A stretch of DNA of 64,000 nucleotides from Allacma fusca (lineage: Eukaryota > Arthropoda > Collembola > Symphypleona > Sminthuridae), in NCBI GenBank assembly GCA_947179485.1, contig OX359250.1:25988654-26052653 (forward strand). Reading direction: 5' to 3'. A program made the translations under genes and the position numbers. This document shows, piece by piece, positions 22,017-34,829 of this stretch; within the stretch, counting starts at the first letter, position 1; the number at the start of each line of letters is the position of its first letter. A model generated the notes under the pieces. That model did not search any database, was not told the DNA's origin, and saw nothing but the letters and a program-made list of their open reading frames with translations.

Positions 22017-22474
22017 CTTGTTGTGCTCGTTTGAAAGCTCTTTCAATTTTCTCTTTAGCAAAAAACTTCTTTTTAAGTTCTCTCGACAAACCAATCTTTT
22101 CTAACGAACTTTAAATATGTATGAGCTAACAATAAGAGATAGACAAATGTTTTGTCACACCCTGTACCTGCACGCACAAAATATCGTGCCTATACGGGAA
22201 AGGGGAAATAGTGTCACGGTCTAAAGTTATTATTAAAATGACCCACCCTCTTCCCAAATTATACTTTAACAGTCTAACTAGTTTAATTAACGTATGAAAA
22301 TTTAAGTGATAAGAGAAACATTTGTGACACTTCATCAAAATCACAAAAAGTCCCCTATATTATACCAGTAATTACATATCTACAAATATTGATTTGGTAT
22401 TTGACTAAACACTGAAAAGATCTCTGAAATCAACTAACTGTAAGATCAAAAATAGTACATAACAACAAACTTAC

Positions 22475-24040
22475 ATCAATTGAAACATCTGGTATTGACG
22501 ACAAGTGATGTCTAAGTAATTGTAATTCATGCAAAAATCCTTCAGGAACTCTGTTTTATGGGCGTATACGTATACGTATGGATGCTGCAAAAGTAATGAA
22601 AACATATATCTCATTAGAATTATTCAAATATTTGAAGTTTAACCAATGCTCAAATAAGGATGGGTGAACTTACTCGAACGTGGAGGTAGGTGCGTCGTCT
22701 ACACGGAATTGCTGCCGCTTTATTATGTCCCATCCCTACATTGCCATACCCCAACTCCAGTGCTTTACCCTCTATGGCGTCATCTAATTTGATTGCTGGG
22801 TTAATATCCACACAGTCCTTACACCCGAACTCAAGATCAAACTTCCCGTAAGCCATGCCATAAGGATTTACATTTGCTTGCACAACCAGTCCTTTTAAAG
22901 GATTCTTAGTCTTTATATGGATGTGCATCCATTGGTTCAAAAATTTCATGATTTCATATCGTGGTTGGTTGTCTAAATTTGTCTTCACCTTGTAGAAATT
23001 GACCTACAAAATATTTTTAAATAAGTTTCCTTTTCTTAAGAAGACACATTAATATTAAACGATGGGTTCAGTATGTAGGTCCTGAATATAGTAGCTATGA
23101 TGATTTGATAGTCTATTTCTGCATGGCTACAAAACAAATCCAACAAAATCGAGCACCACGAGAGATACATACGTGCAGGTGAACGTAGGAGTGTAACCCA
23201 AATAAAAGTATAGATCTGCATAAAATCTGCATCTTTTAAATAATAATATAAACTGCAATCTGTGGTCAACTGACAATACGTTGTTTAAAAATTGAAACAT
23301 ACCCCGAACATGGGGTGTGGAGAATTTGCGAACCAGGGGTTTTATTCTGGAACAAAATTCACCATATCATAGGTTTCACAAGTAGTTACGACAAGGTTGT
23401 GCGACCACTCTGCCACATATATCCGAATTACCCAGAAAACCCACATGTATAATTTGGTCATAACTAAAATAAATAATTTTGAACTCAATTTATGAAATGC
23501 CATCTTGGACTTGGAACTTTCCTTGTTGTTGTAAAAATAATTTGGCTTAAGGGTGTGGCTCGCGGATCAAAATTCGGGTCGGACTGAGGCCGAGAGCCGA
23601 CCCGCCCGTGCGGGTAATGGGTGGGTTTCTATTGTACGTAGTAGTCCCTAACTTTATGCGTGTAGGGACATTGGGCCAGGTACTCACTCACACACTCAAA
23701 GTCGCAATTCGATTCTGAGTGAACAGTTCACGATGTTTCACTAGTTTTGTAAATTCTTTCAAAAACGAATAATTAATTCTATATCAATCTATTATTTCTT
23801 ACGGCTTCGATGTGTCCAACTTCACAAGTCGCACATTTTGACTGTAGCTTCAAATCATGAGTCCAGTGTTTGCTATCCTGAAGAGATCCTTGAAAGATGT
23901 CATATCCGTGTGCAAGGTCGTTTTTATATTCATCCAGGGTCTCCTCTGTAGGACACCACCGAGAAAAGTTGATTACACTTAAAAACATTTTCATACAAAC
24001 ATTTCGTAAAAGCAGGTAGTTGGGACTGTCTCCATCCCAT
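22475..24040 (-). CDS. Three linked exons of an unrecognised protein, possibly the N-terminal part of the b561 gene
   Basis: Minus-strand exons 24040-23803, 23003-22674 and 22584-22475 have GT..AG borders and join in phase 0 and 0. They give about 225 residues with regularly placed Cys (RWCPTEE, KCATCEVG, GCKDCVD, IPCRRRTY, FCMNYNY). LKGLVVQANVNPYGMAYGKF loosely recalls the reelin-type domain that precedes DOMON-b561 in ferric-chelate-reductase-like proteins, but I would not assert it. The last exon ends in phase 2, while the next exon I can place on this strand (10212-10196) needs phase 1. So an exon is missing, or these are two genes. The first exon and start are not found. Confidence 0.5.
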
Positions 24041-24112
24041 CTAATTGAGGTTAAATTCAATGATAAAAAGGGACTACGAAAAATACTAGTGAGGCCATTA
24101 TGATGGGCTTAC

Positions 24113-24272
24113 TTGTGATGCAAAATGGGTATGCTCTAGACGACGGAGACTCATTAGGTTCTGGTCTTGCACCCGGTCGTACTGCCGCACTTGTGAAGTA
24201 CCACTGAATCTGCCCGCAACAGCAGAATAAAAATAAAGCAATATAATGCTGTCCACAAAATGTCCAGTTACC
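24113..24272 (-). CDS. Possible upstream exon
   Basis: A 160-bp open stretch between a good acceptor (TTGGATTTCAG) and donor (CAAGTAAG). It encodes a hydrophobic run, DSIILLYFYSAVAGRF, followed by a polar segment. Its phase does not fit the exon at 24040 in either open frame. It may be a non-adjacent exon, an alternative exon, or chance. Confidence 0.25.
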
Positions 24273-24399
24273 CTGAAATCCAACAAAAAATTAAGTATAT
24301 TAATTAAAAACTAATACATTAATATTTTGTCTAACAATGGCATGGTTATTCTTTCGTATCTGGTATATAGGGATTTAACATTGAATTTTATCAGGTATA

Positions 24400-25660
24400 C
24401 TTTATGGAGTTTCCATTGGTACTCACCAGGAAAAGTACCTGGTATAAACTGTGGAATTTGTAGCAGGTTTCTACCATAGTATCAATCCATTATACCAGTC
24501 ATTTACTGAACCACATAATGACAATGTTAAAGAGCACGTTAGAAAGATTGGCTCTTTGGTTGAGGGGCGGGGTTTTGGGCGAAAGTAAGAAGTACCAGGA
24601 ATATACAGTTGGTATTAATTAAAATGAAATTGGTAATTACTAACAATGAGAAACCCCGTAAGTAATACCAAGTATATTTTCACTCCACCGAGAATATACT
24701 TGGTCCACCCACAACAGTTGTCACATATATGGATGAACAAGAAAGGGGAATGTATAACATTTGGTGCAAGAATGTGTCTTGTAAGTCATAGTGACCAAGT
24801 AAGACAAATTATTTGGGAATTAAAAAGTGAGTGCATGAATATGCTGTAGTTGTTAAATAATAGTAAAAATTTGAAATTCATGACATCAACAAGTATAATT
24901 AATTGCAAATATTTGAAAAATAATTATGTGACGATTATGAAAGGAAACAGAAAGAAATGTTGGTGAGCGGGTAGCAGGAATTACTGGTGTGGGGGGATTT
25001 TGCTGTAAGGGTCATACAGTACGCTAACGGGGCACTATCCAAGAAGGCATTGAATGGGTCAAGTTGGAGATAACGAACTTGTCCCCACCATAAAAATTCA
25101 CAGGGGGAGAGCCAAGTTTGTGTTGATATTGCCTGATGGTCATTGCCACTCCGTTCCAGTCGAACTAACCTAAAACCTGAACGTCCGAAACGACGGGTTA
25201 GGTTTCCAATTCCCCGTACTCTGATTTACCCCCAAAGTTTTTGTTCACTTCATACCAAGTTTGTTTCAGGTGAAAACAAAACATACTTGGTGAAACCTGC
25301 GTGATTCCTCATTGTCCGCACCAGTTTCAGAATAAATAATACCAATTATGTTGTTAGTGGGGTTAAAATATACTTGGTTTGTCTTGCGTAAATCCTCATT
25401 GCCACCACCAGTTTTCTCTCAATTAATACCAAGTATATTCTCGGTGGAGTGAAAATATACTTGGTTTTCCTTATGTAAATCCTCATTGTCAGCACCCGTT
25501 TCCCTTCAATTAATACCAACTATATTCGGGGTTCAGTAAGTGTCTGGTACAATGTAATCTGCCAGTTATTTTTCCTGGTATAAGAAAAGGAGCTTTGCGT
25601 AATGTGAACCAGCATAATCATACCAGGTATATATTCGTGGGCGTCTACGAGATAGTGAAG
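24400..25660. repeat. Mosaic repeat, copy B, with long imperfect inverted ends
   Basis: The left end (about 24400-24520: ACCAGGAAAAGTACCTGGTA, then CATTTACTGAACCAC) is the inverted complement of the right end (about 25525-25640: TTCAGTAAGTGTCTGGTA, then TTTTTCCTGGTATA). Inside are several copies of the palindrome ACCAAGTATATT..AATATACTTGGT (24663-24705, 25428-25470). A block at 25155-25225 is the inverted complement of 17425-17480 in copy A (GAACGTCCGAAACGACGGGT). This is the uninterrupted relative of 16010-18215. A non-autonomous DNA element is likely; exact termini are uncertain. Confidence 0.6.
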
Positions 25661-26564
25661 TATATCCACACGGGGGGTGTTATTTTAATATGTACTTAAT
25701 AACATAATAAGTGGTTTTTTAATTTTACTGTTTGACAATATAAAATTTACTATAAATGTACAAATTTGTATTATTCCTTCTTACCTGTCTCATTTTGCCC
25801 CCTTTCCAATTTAATTTCCAAACTTCCAAGAAAACACTTACAAGAAAAGTTCCAAGTTGGCTCAAAATTCTGAATAAGAAACTGAATAAAACCAATTGAT
25901 AGATTTTCCTACCTCATTCAATGTCAAATTTTCACCACGATCTCTACAATGCTCCCGACTGTACGATAAATTCAGTACGATAAACTCTTGGAACTTAGTC
26001 GCTCAGTCACTTGTCGCATCCGATAACGCAACTGTAGTAATTACTGCCGTGGCAACTTCTTGAATAACCAGCAGGTTCTTCGGCCGAGAATGTTGAGATG
26101 CGTTTAATTTCTTCAAACTTCACAGATTAAACAAGTAAGAATATAATATGTGCTCGAGCGCTCACTAATAATATATGGACGGTAACTACTGACAACTGAA
26201 TTCACAGTCGGAGTCGGAGGTCACAATACTTTACCTCAACATGTTTTTGTATAAACAGTGAGTGGTGAATTCGCGCATGGGTATCGATCATTATTTGACA
26301 GTTCTTCTGCGCGATCAAGTGAAGAATTGACAGATCTGCGAATAAAAGCGCTTTCGAGGTTATTCTCATTCTCCGACCGAGATGTACATAAGTAGTAAGT
26401 ATTTATGTACGTACATTGTTAACAGAACCCAAAAGAGGTTTGAGTGCGGCAGACACCTTTCAATTCAAGGAGTTTACTTTAGTTCCTTAGTTTGTGTGCA
26501 AGTTCAGGCACTGAAATCATTTCCTTCACTATGATACTTTTACTAACGGTTAAAGTTTCTTACC

Positions 26565-26755
26565 TAGTACATAGGGATTTTATATGGGGATTATACCTGG
26601 TGCAGTATATGGTAGTTGTTAGTGCATTGTACCAGGAAAAATACCTGGTGCAAGTAATCTAAGCTATAATAGTATGTACCGTGATACAATACACTTGTAC
26701 CAGACATTTACTACACCAGGAAAAAAGAATGTTAAAGGGCACGTGAGAAAGATTA
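26565..26755. repeat. Solo end fragment of the 24.4-kb repeat
   Basis: Similar in order to 24345-24550: an ACCTGGT run, TACCAGGAAAAATACCTGGT, CATTTACTACACCAGG, then GTTAAAGGGCACGTGAGAAAG matching GTTAAAGAGCACGTTAGAAAG. Confidence 0.6.
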
Positions 26756-26759
26756 TGTA

Positions 26760-29700
26760 TGTACTTCAACGGGCTTAATTAGCTTTCATTAACTTAATAG
26801 GCATCATTAAATGGCAGTAAGCTCAAGCGCCAAAAGGCTGAAATAGCATTACGTGACACCGTCTTGAACGTTTTACCTTGAAGGTCCGCCAGGACTTACC
26901 ACTACAAACAGTATACTCTTGTTACTGTAGTATCCGTCAAGTATAATATTTGACGCTAATACTGAGGTACTCCTACAAGGAGAAAAATAAAAATGATGGT
27001 AAAAGCTAATGAGTTCAGATATTTTTGCTCGCAAAGAGAAATAACAGTAAACTATATTAACCCTCATTATATCCACAGTTCTCCAACAGAACCTCTGCTT
27101 ATTTCTTTTCATTCATTTGGCAAACTATGACGAGCAATTTCTAACGTACAGCATACCACTGAATAAACTAACAAAAAGGGATAATGCTAATCTCTGAGTA
27201 AGCTATGAACAGTAAGTATGCACAATACATTCTTGTTATATATACACACTTTTAAAAGGTGTAAAATTTGATTTGGTTGTTCATATTTTGAGAAAAATTT
27301 ACATTGTGACAATTGGACATGTTTCAGTATATTTTTGCTCTTGTCCTACAGATATTTGTATACGGGACTCTTGTATAGCGAGAGCAAACCGTACTTCTCC
27401 ACAACACCATAATTTTTTCCATCAAGCTCACCTTCCTTAAAAATGACATGAGAACGTCTCTAAATATGTTTTCCTTGTTGGTTCTGAAATTAACCTTTCG
27501 ACACTAAAGTTCCGAGCAAATTCTACCCCCCCAAAGGGTAAAACTGACTTAATTGTCAGCTTAAAACTTCAAATTATGTTTTCTCTTCAGGCAAAGTTGA
27601 TAAAATATCGAGTTGTTAATCATTTCTTCTTGCGCTGATTAAAATGAAGTCCATACTTTTTTTCGACCCTGTTTGACTTAGCTACTTGAATAATTTAGGC
27701 TTTAGGAGGATTCAGCGTCAACCAAAGTGGAAAGCTTGTTTTTCTGATGTGCGCAGCATTTTCCAGATAATCGGGGTAAACAATATTTTTTAAGATATTT
27801 GTGCTGCAACTGCAACCTTCAAAACTAATGACTGCAAAATCTGGGATATCAGCCCCTGTTCCGACTAAGCTTCCCTAATTGTGAATCCCCTTCTCAAACA
27901 TCATATACCGCCAATAGTATTTTATTCAGTATTTTATTATTATAATTTTTATTACAATTAATAAGTATATTATATATATATATATATATATTTAAATATA
28001 ACACTGTTGTAGATACCAATACTAACAAGTAACCCTCGTCACAAATGAAACTACTGGAATGAAACTTCTGTGCGATTTCCCGCGCAAACCAGGGTGAGAT
28101 GGCCCAAACTTTTGGTCTCGCTGGGATATTGGGTCAAATAATTAAGCTCCCACAAAATTTCATTCCGATCCCGAGTGGGCATGGGGCGAGGGTTACTTGT
28201 AAGTAAAATTCCCATCCTTTCATTACTGGTCCCAGCCCGTCACAAGCCAAATTTTTTATACATTTATTTTAAAGAACCCGAACAATACTCTAACTCCTCT
28301 ACACATGTGGATGTTTGTCCTCAATATTTGTGTAATCACTTCAATTGAAGTAAAATCTGGTAGTTTGGTTGTAAAAGGCGTTTCTATAGATGTTGCAAAT
28401 CCATTCATTTCTCCCATTTTAAAGTACAAAAGCCAGAATTTCCTCTTTCACATTCCTATTAAATCAAAGTAGAATTTATTTTAAAAGATTAAAATCTCGG
28501 TTTTTATTATTTGTATACAATAGCGAAAAGTCTATATTCATCCTCATATATCTTAAAAGAACATTTCCTCTCCAAAATAAGAGAATAAGGCCAACGTTCA
28601 ACTACTTGACCTCCTGTCAATAGTACTTACACGACTCAGGGAAGAAAGCTTTATGTACTAAGGAAGGAAATTTCCATTAATTTACAGTAGGTAACTATTT
28701 CTCCCCTTGGAGAAAAATATAGTATTTTATTTTTCCAGCAATAATGAAAATAATTGGGAGGAAAGACAGTAATAATAATATATTTGTTCTGACAGTCATT
28801 ATTTCCAGACCATTTCCTAAGCTTAAGCTCCTTCATTAGCTCGCAGTTTTTTACCCAACTTTATACCCTTGATACTTATGAGCATTTCTCGTTCCCAAGA
28901 GTCGGCCCGAACACAAGTGTACATACGTACTTAAAACTGAGAGGATCCAAGACCTTGTGAATTTTTATTATCGTTTGTTGTGTTATTGTTGTTGGTTGAT
29001 GGGCAGTGTGAGTCAGAGGAGAGAGAAATCTGAAACAGTATGATATTATCATGCAATGTCACTGTCAATGTTGTAATGCCATAATAAATCATTACTCGAG
29101 TTTCTTACTTGCTGGGGGCGATATTTCTGCTTTGGGCCAACCTTAATATTTGTAATTTTATTGAGTTAAATGAAGCCCCGTCGTGGTAGAAATATGTGGA
29201 ATCCAATCATGTAATTGGCCCAACTTTCTCTTCTCAAATTCACACTTATTTTTCAGTATTTCACTCGTTTTACTAAATTTCGTCAGTGAGTTTATTGGCT
29301 TTTAATTTAAGCTCAGTCTCACTCTCTATTGTTAAACATTCGCCTCAATTATTTTTAAAGAGTCTGGCACGGTTTATAATTTTGAACGTCAATTGCAAAT
29401 TGTGCTAAATTAATGGAAGACATTTTTTCTTTACATTGGATGTTGAGTGCGATGGTACAATAATAGCAGCAGTATTTAAAATTCGGTAACATTTAAAAAT
29501 GTTCTTTCCTTTCAACAGCAGTCCGAAAATAAGCAAAAATTTCATTCACAATAATGGCATGATACTATACAAGAAAATTCAACATTGTGGGAGATGAGAA
29601 TGTGTCAGAATATTTTTCCTTCTATTGGAGAAAATGCTCTTATAAGGGGGCCTCTGCTAGGAAGAGCACACTTTACATTCTCAAGCATGTTTTCAGTGAG

Positions 29701-31880
29701 AAAAATGTCAGTGCTTTGGTGTCTCAGATATCAGTCGGAAGAATGAACAGAGCAATGGATTTTTTTCACACCTAACCAGAACATTTATTTGATTCCCTTG
29801 AACTTACTTGTTTATGTCCCTGTTAATGAGGAACGGCCATTTGTACTTAAATTGACGTCAAGGGATGAGAAAACAAGGATTTTATCTCCTGCTTTACTGT
29901 TCAAAGGGAAATAAAAACCTTGTATAGCACCAGTTTTTAATGTCTGAGTTTCTATTCATATATTTATTATGGGTTTACGTTGCCCGCCCTTAAAACCATA
30001 ACATTTCAATGAGCTTCCCATACGCTAAAGAAATTCTATACCTCCATTGATAGTAATAGATATAGTTTCATTTGACGCAAGAGAACTGAGGCAAAATGGG
30101 TAAGGTTCGCCATAACCCATAAAAATACTTCACGAAAACTAGTTTTAATTTCGAGGATAAAATCTCCACTGTTGAAACAACCATGAATGGCTATTTCTGA
30201 AATGTTGTGATGAGAAAAGCAGCTAATTCATTGATTGTCTTCTGATGTGGACTTTGTAAATCTGAAATTGTATAAGTACAGAGTAGCAAAATGAGATTAC
30301 CTTAATCACTATCATAAAAGTCGAGAAAATGTAAATAAGTTTTTGAACCTCCCAGTAGATACTACAATCGGGTAATAATACTGTCTTTATGTACATGACC
30401 ATAAAATAATATGAAGAACATGAATGCAAAATACCCAAGTTCATTTTGGCAAAGTCCATTGGTCAAATATCATTCGATGTGAGGGTAAAAGGTCATTCGG
30501 TCAAAAAAGGGTAATATAAATATATACATAGGTCAAATACACTACAAGTAGTAGATTTAAAACGGACGGTTTTACGGTCAAAAGCTTCTTAAGTGGGAAC
30601 AGGACTAAAACAATTTCTTTTAAGAAAAAAAATTATTATTATAAATAATTGCACATTCCAATTTCCAACAAACATTTTGACTAGAATTTTTAGTATAATT
30701 CAAGGACAAGCTGCAGTGTATTGCTGTTAAAAAACAAATAGTGGGAGATATGTATCTCAAACGTTTTGATTTGAGAAGTTTCTACTTGCCCCATTAAAAA
30801 TATCAAAATGGACAGGACGTTTTGTATCTAAACTCTCCATATGTACTCAACATTTCCTCGTAACATTCGCACCTTCGTCAGATCTGTGAAAGATGATGGG
30901 ACTGATAAACGGGGATTTCCTCCGCTCTTGAATAAGTGAAAATTCTGGAAACTGCTTCCCTTCACGCTCCCAACATGAGCTAAAAATGCACTCATTGCAA
31001 ATTCATACGTACTTTTACAAAGAACCACATTGTTTATTTCTACTCATGTACCGACGTTGGAACTCCCACGTTTTTCCTGTTTACCCTCAACGTGCACACT
31101 AGTCCTGCAACAACAATACTGAAATGTCGATGTCGATACTGCTCCTACGATGACAAGTTTAAATAGGGGAACGAGGAAGGTGGAGTACCTTGATTCTTTC
31201 TGATTCGCCTTAAATTACAACTCCTCATAATAGGATACTCAATCCATGCCTACCTCCATATACCTAGATGTCTGCAAAAGTAACTTTTAGTGTAAGGCCA
31301 TTTAGATCAACTCCTTTGCTCGTCAGTGCCTACTTTCTACAGTAGCCTCCCTCTACAAGAGCACCCCTAAAAGCTCCAAAATCTCACCCTTACCATTCCA
31401 ATCTCCCACAACACGCAAAATTAACACTACAGTGTATGGGAATGTGTCCACACATTTATGCTCCTACAGAGAAGACCCTACTATAAGGGCATCCATGGTT
31501 CCCAGAGGGCACTGTATCCTGAGTCATCATAACTTTTCCCTCTTGGAGCATTTGAGGGTGTTTGTATAAACCAGACAAGTTTCCTCCAAACTGTAACAGA
31601 TGAGTTGAAAACTTGGTTGAGTTCACTTCACAACTTTTTGTATTGCAAAATCTAGACCCCTAGTTGGTTTGGAGTTTTGAGAGTACTCACAATTTTGGAA
31701 GTTATAGCATCAAGTATCGACAAATCAAGCCCTATAAATATTTACCTGGCGCGCTTCTTCCGCGGATATTAATTACCACATCTGAATTTTTGAGAAGATT
31801 ATCATTTCCTTACATTTTTTTTTTGTAAACTGCTCTTGGGACAACTCCTGTGTTGATAATTTCGTGGACACCAGTGAAGT
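26760..31880. other. Long intergenic stretch, no supported gene
   Basis: Both strands have only short, biased open frames without splice-compatible partners. A (TA)n run lies at about 27968-27991. Nothing else stands out. Confidence 0.5.
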
Positions 31881-31913
31881 TCTTTGTGGCTCATTGAATT
31901 CCAGCATTGCAAA

Positions 31914-34829
31914 ATGGCGTGCAGTTTAAAGTTACACAGTTGTGTGGTACTTGCCGCATGTTTGGCTTTAATCAACGGAAGCCACGGCATTGTGGCCTCA
32001 GAAGTGGAAAAACACCTGGACAAAGTTGGGACACGTGTCGGGAAAAATGAGTATATTTCCGTATTCAAGGAACCACCTGGGGAGGATGGGAAAAAGTCCA
32101 AAACTTTTGTTCTCCTGAGTAAATTGTACTTGTTGGGTCCAAATAGCAGCGGAGACTTGAATGAAGTTGTTAATTATCCTGGGGGTGAGTTGAGCAGACA
32201 ATTTCCATCATTTCATGCCTAGAGTGTCGTAGATGAGGAAGGAGTATCTAATTATTACAGTAACTAATAATAAATTGATGGTCATATAATTATGTATCTT
32301 ATGGCAATTATTATAATAGCTAGGCATAATTTCGTACTCTTAAAACATTAAACAATAGTTTATTATTCAATCCAATTTCGTACATGCGTTATAAATATGT
32401 ACATTAGTTTGCTTACGTCCAGTACTGAGTTTATCATCTCTTTCAATACCCATCCCCTATAATCATTTATGCTAATCAAGATCAAGACTGGCTGAAGCAG
32501 CAATAATTATTTTTTTGATACAATTTAAACTGCACAACAAGTCCTAATAGTATAACTTGGTTTTATCAGCATGCTGCATCTTCATTGACAATGTATTCAA
32601 GTAGTTGAACTGAGAGCGGAGACAAGTTTGAAAAATTTGCATGGCTAAGCCCCAACAGTAGTGTACATATACCATATTTTTTAAGGCTAATAATATATAC
32701 ATCTAGATAAAGTAGTAGCCACTACTAGCCACTAATAGAAAACTGGTCCAAATGGGCAAGTCATGTTAGGGATGCAGTCTGACGCGCTGTGTCCGACATT
32801 GAAGGTATTTACAGTATATGTGCGTCATGGGAAACTATCAAGAACGTTTTTCTTATTATTTTATATTGCTTTCAGGTCCATTAAAACTTCGTCGACAATA
32901 CATTATACCATCAGTGTATCCTCCGGCCCAGCATCACAATGAAAAAATTCTCTTTCCCAAAGAGGACACTACAACGAGGAAACCATCTCAGTACAATGTC
33001 TACAACAAAAAGAATTTTCCTTCTGCGGATCGTTTCCCTGAGAGGAAGTACACCATTGGAGGTGAGATTGTAAAAAAAGTTGATTCCACCGTAATGTGAG
33101 GTATCAATCCATATCCAGACTTTTTATGTCATTATCTGCGTCACAATTATAAATAAGAGCAACATTTATTATATAGTTGGAAAAAAATAAGTGACTCTGC
33201 TGAAGAGTAATTACTTAAAATGTTCAAGGTTTACAAATAATTGTAAGACTGGAAGGTCTGTAAAAATGTCAGTAGTAGTCTCCGTTGAGTTGAGTTCAGC
33301 AAAGAGCATTATTTTTATAAGAGCACTCCTAAAAGTCATTTGAAAATTTGACTCTTGCAAGAAGAAAAATTAACGAAACGGAATATTTTGGTGCGGATAG
33401 AGAAAGTGATCTTACAAGGAAGTCCCTCGTAGAGAGCGTAAACAGTAGATGCATCTGACCACTATGTACGTAGTTAGGTCCCAGCATCCTTGAGGAGTTT
33501 AGAAAATGGCGATAAAATATTACGGCAACGTAGTAGCAACTGTAAAAAATGATCTTCATTTAGACTCAGCTTTCTTATACGAAAGGGAAAAATGCGACAT
33601 GGAATGGAAACCCTTTGTTCATTTTGACTTGTGATTGACGGTAAGCTTACAAAAATTGACACAACGAAGGTTGAAGATCAGTTTCGTATTTTTTTTACAG
33701 AAGCGATCTGTAATGTATCCTACTGTATAAAGAACTATCGTGTAAAAATGCTTGTATAACAGAAGATTCTCCATGTTTGCTGGGACCATTTTGAATGACA
33801 TGTTACGCTATACATTCCATGAGTTCATCTTTGCTTCTATAGTTATTAGGAGTTTGAAGTTAGTTTTTATAATCCGCTTCATTGGATGTGCTACGTTTCA
33901 GCAAGTCAACTGAGAGTAGTACATAAGGCATAAAAACACTACTCTTGTTCGTGATCAGGGCAAAGTAAGGGTGAGAATTGCATGCTGTAGTAATGTTTCA
34001 CTTGAGAATATTTTGTTTTGTTTTCCCTGGTAATTTTCATAAAAAGTGTGGATCCTGTGCTTATTTGTGCGTGATTTAGTTCCATAAGTCCCATATGGAA
34101 GCTCAAATGGTCTCACTAAATTATGAGACTTGAAATTGAGTCTTGAAACTTGTAAAAAATAAGAAGCCAAACAAAGGGTATTTAATATCCGTCTTCAAAT
34201 GTATCAAATTTAAACTTGAAGTTCACAAGCAAAAATTGTATTCACGTGCAAAAAAAGTTGTAAAAATCAACATTGTTACCAAAAGTTGATCCAAATTTTC
34301 ACACAGTTTTCCCTCATGAAAGGAGTAACAATGGAGTCATCTTATTTTTCCGCTATTATTTTGACATTTTATTGCAGCAAAAATATTTCATTTGTTTCTT
34401 CCCTCGCTATTTAGCCATAAACTTTTGAGATTATTTTTAAATGCTATGATTGAAGCTTTCGGAGATAAGTATAGCACATAACCATTCAATTTTGTGGTGA
34501 CAATATTTTAAAAAATGCTGTTGTTTTTTTTTGTAGGAGAAGCAAATCAACAGGGAGAGCAAATTCAGGGAGTGCCACTACCTTTGTTGAGATATTTGAC
34601 CCAGCTTGAAGATGGGGATACTAGTTTGAGCCCAGTAGTGGATGATTCTGGAGATGGACAAAATATTGGTGAGGGAAAGGATGGTGAAACCCTGGGCTAT
34701 TACACATTAATTACAGTACCACGGAGCAAAAAAGCATCAGATGGATGTCCCACAGGTCACTTGAAGGATCACCGGGGAGTGTGTCGAGAAGTTTTCACAT
34801 TTGGAGGAAATGTTCCAAGATCTTCTTGA
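31914..34829 (+). CDS. Secreted protein 1 of a three-gene cluster (249 aa)
   Basis: Exons 31914-32184, 32876-33061 and 34537-34829 total 750 bp (249 aa). Both introns are phase 1 with GT..AG. The N-terminus MACSLKLHSCVVLAACLALI is a signal peptide, cut after about NGSHG. The middle is polar (Lys, Glu, Pro, Tyr), including RRQYIIPSVYPP. The last exon has a Gly/Asp-rich acidic stretch and ends with the motif GCPTGHLKDHRGVCREVF. A CPxG..xD..GxCR-type C-terminus recurs in arthropod secreted proteins; its function is unknown to me. A polyadenylation signal AATAAA lies at 35106. Phase-consistent splicing makes the model good; function is unknown. Confidence 0.75.

Noticed and set aside
24113-24272. 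Joining this exon to the exon at 24040
   Set aside because: Neither open frame matches the phase needed by the downstream acceptor, so they were kept separate.
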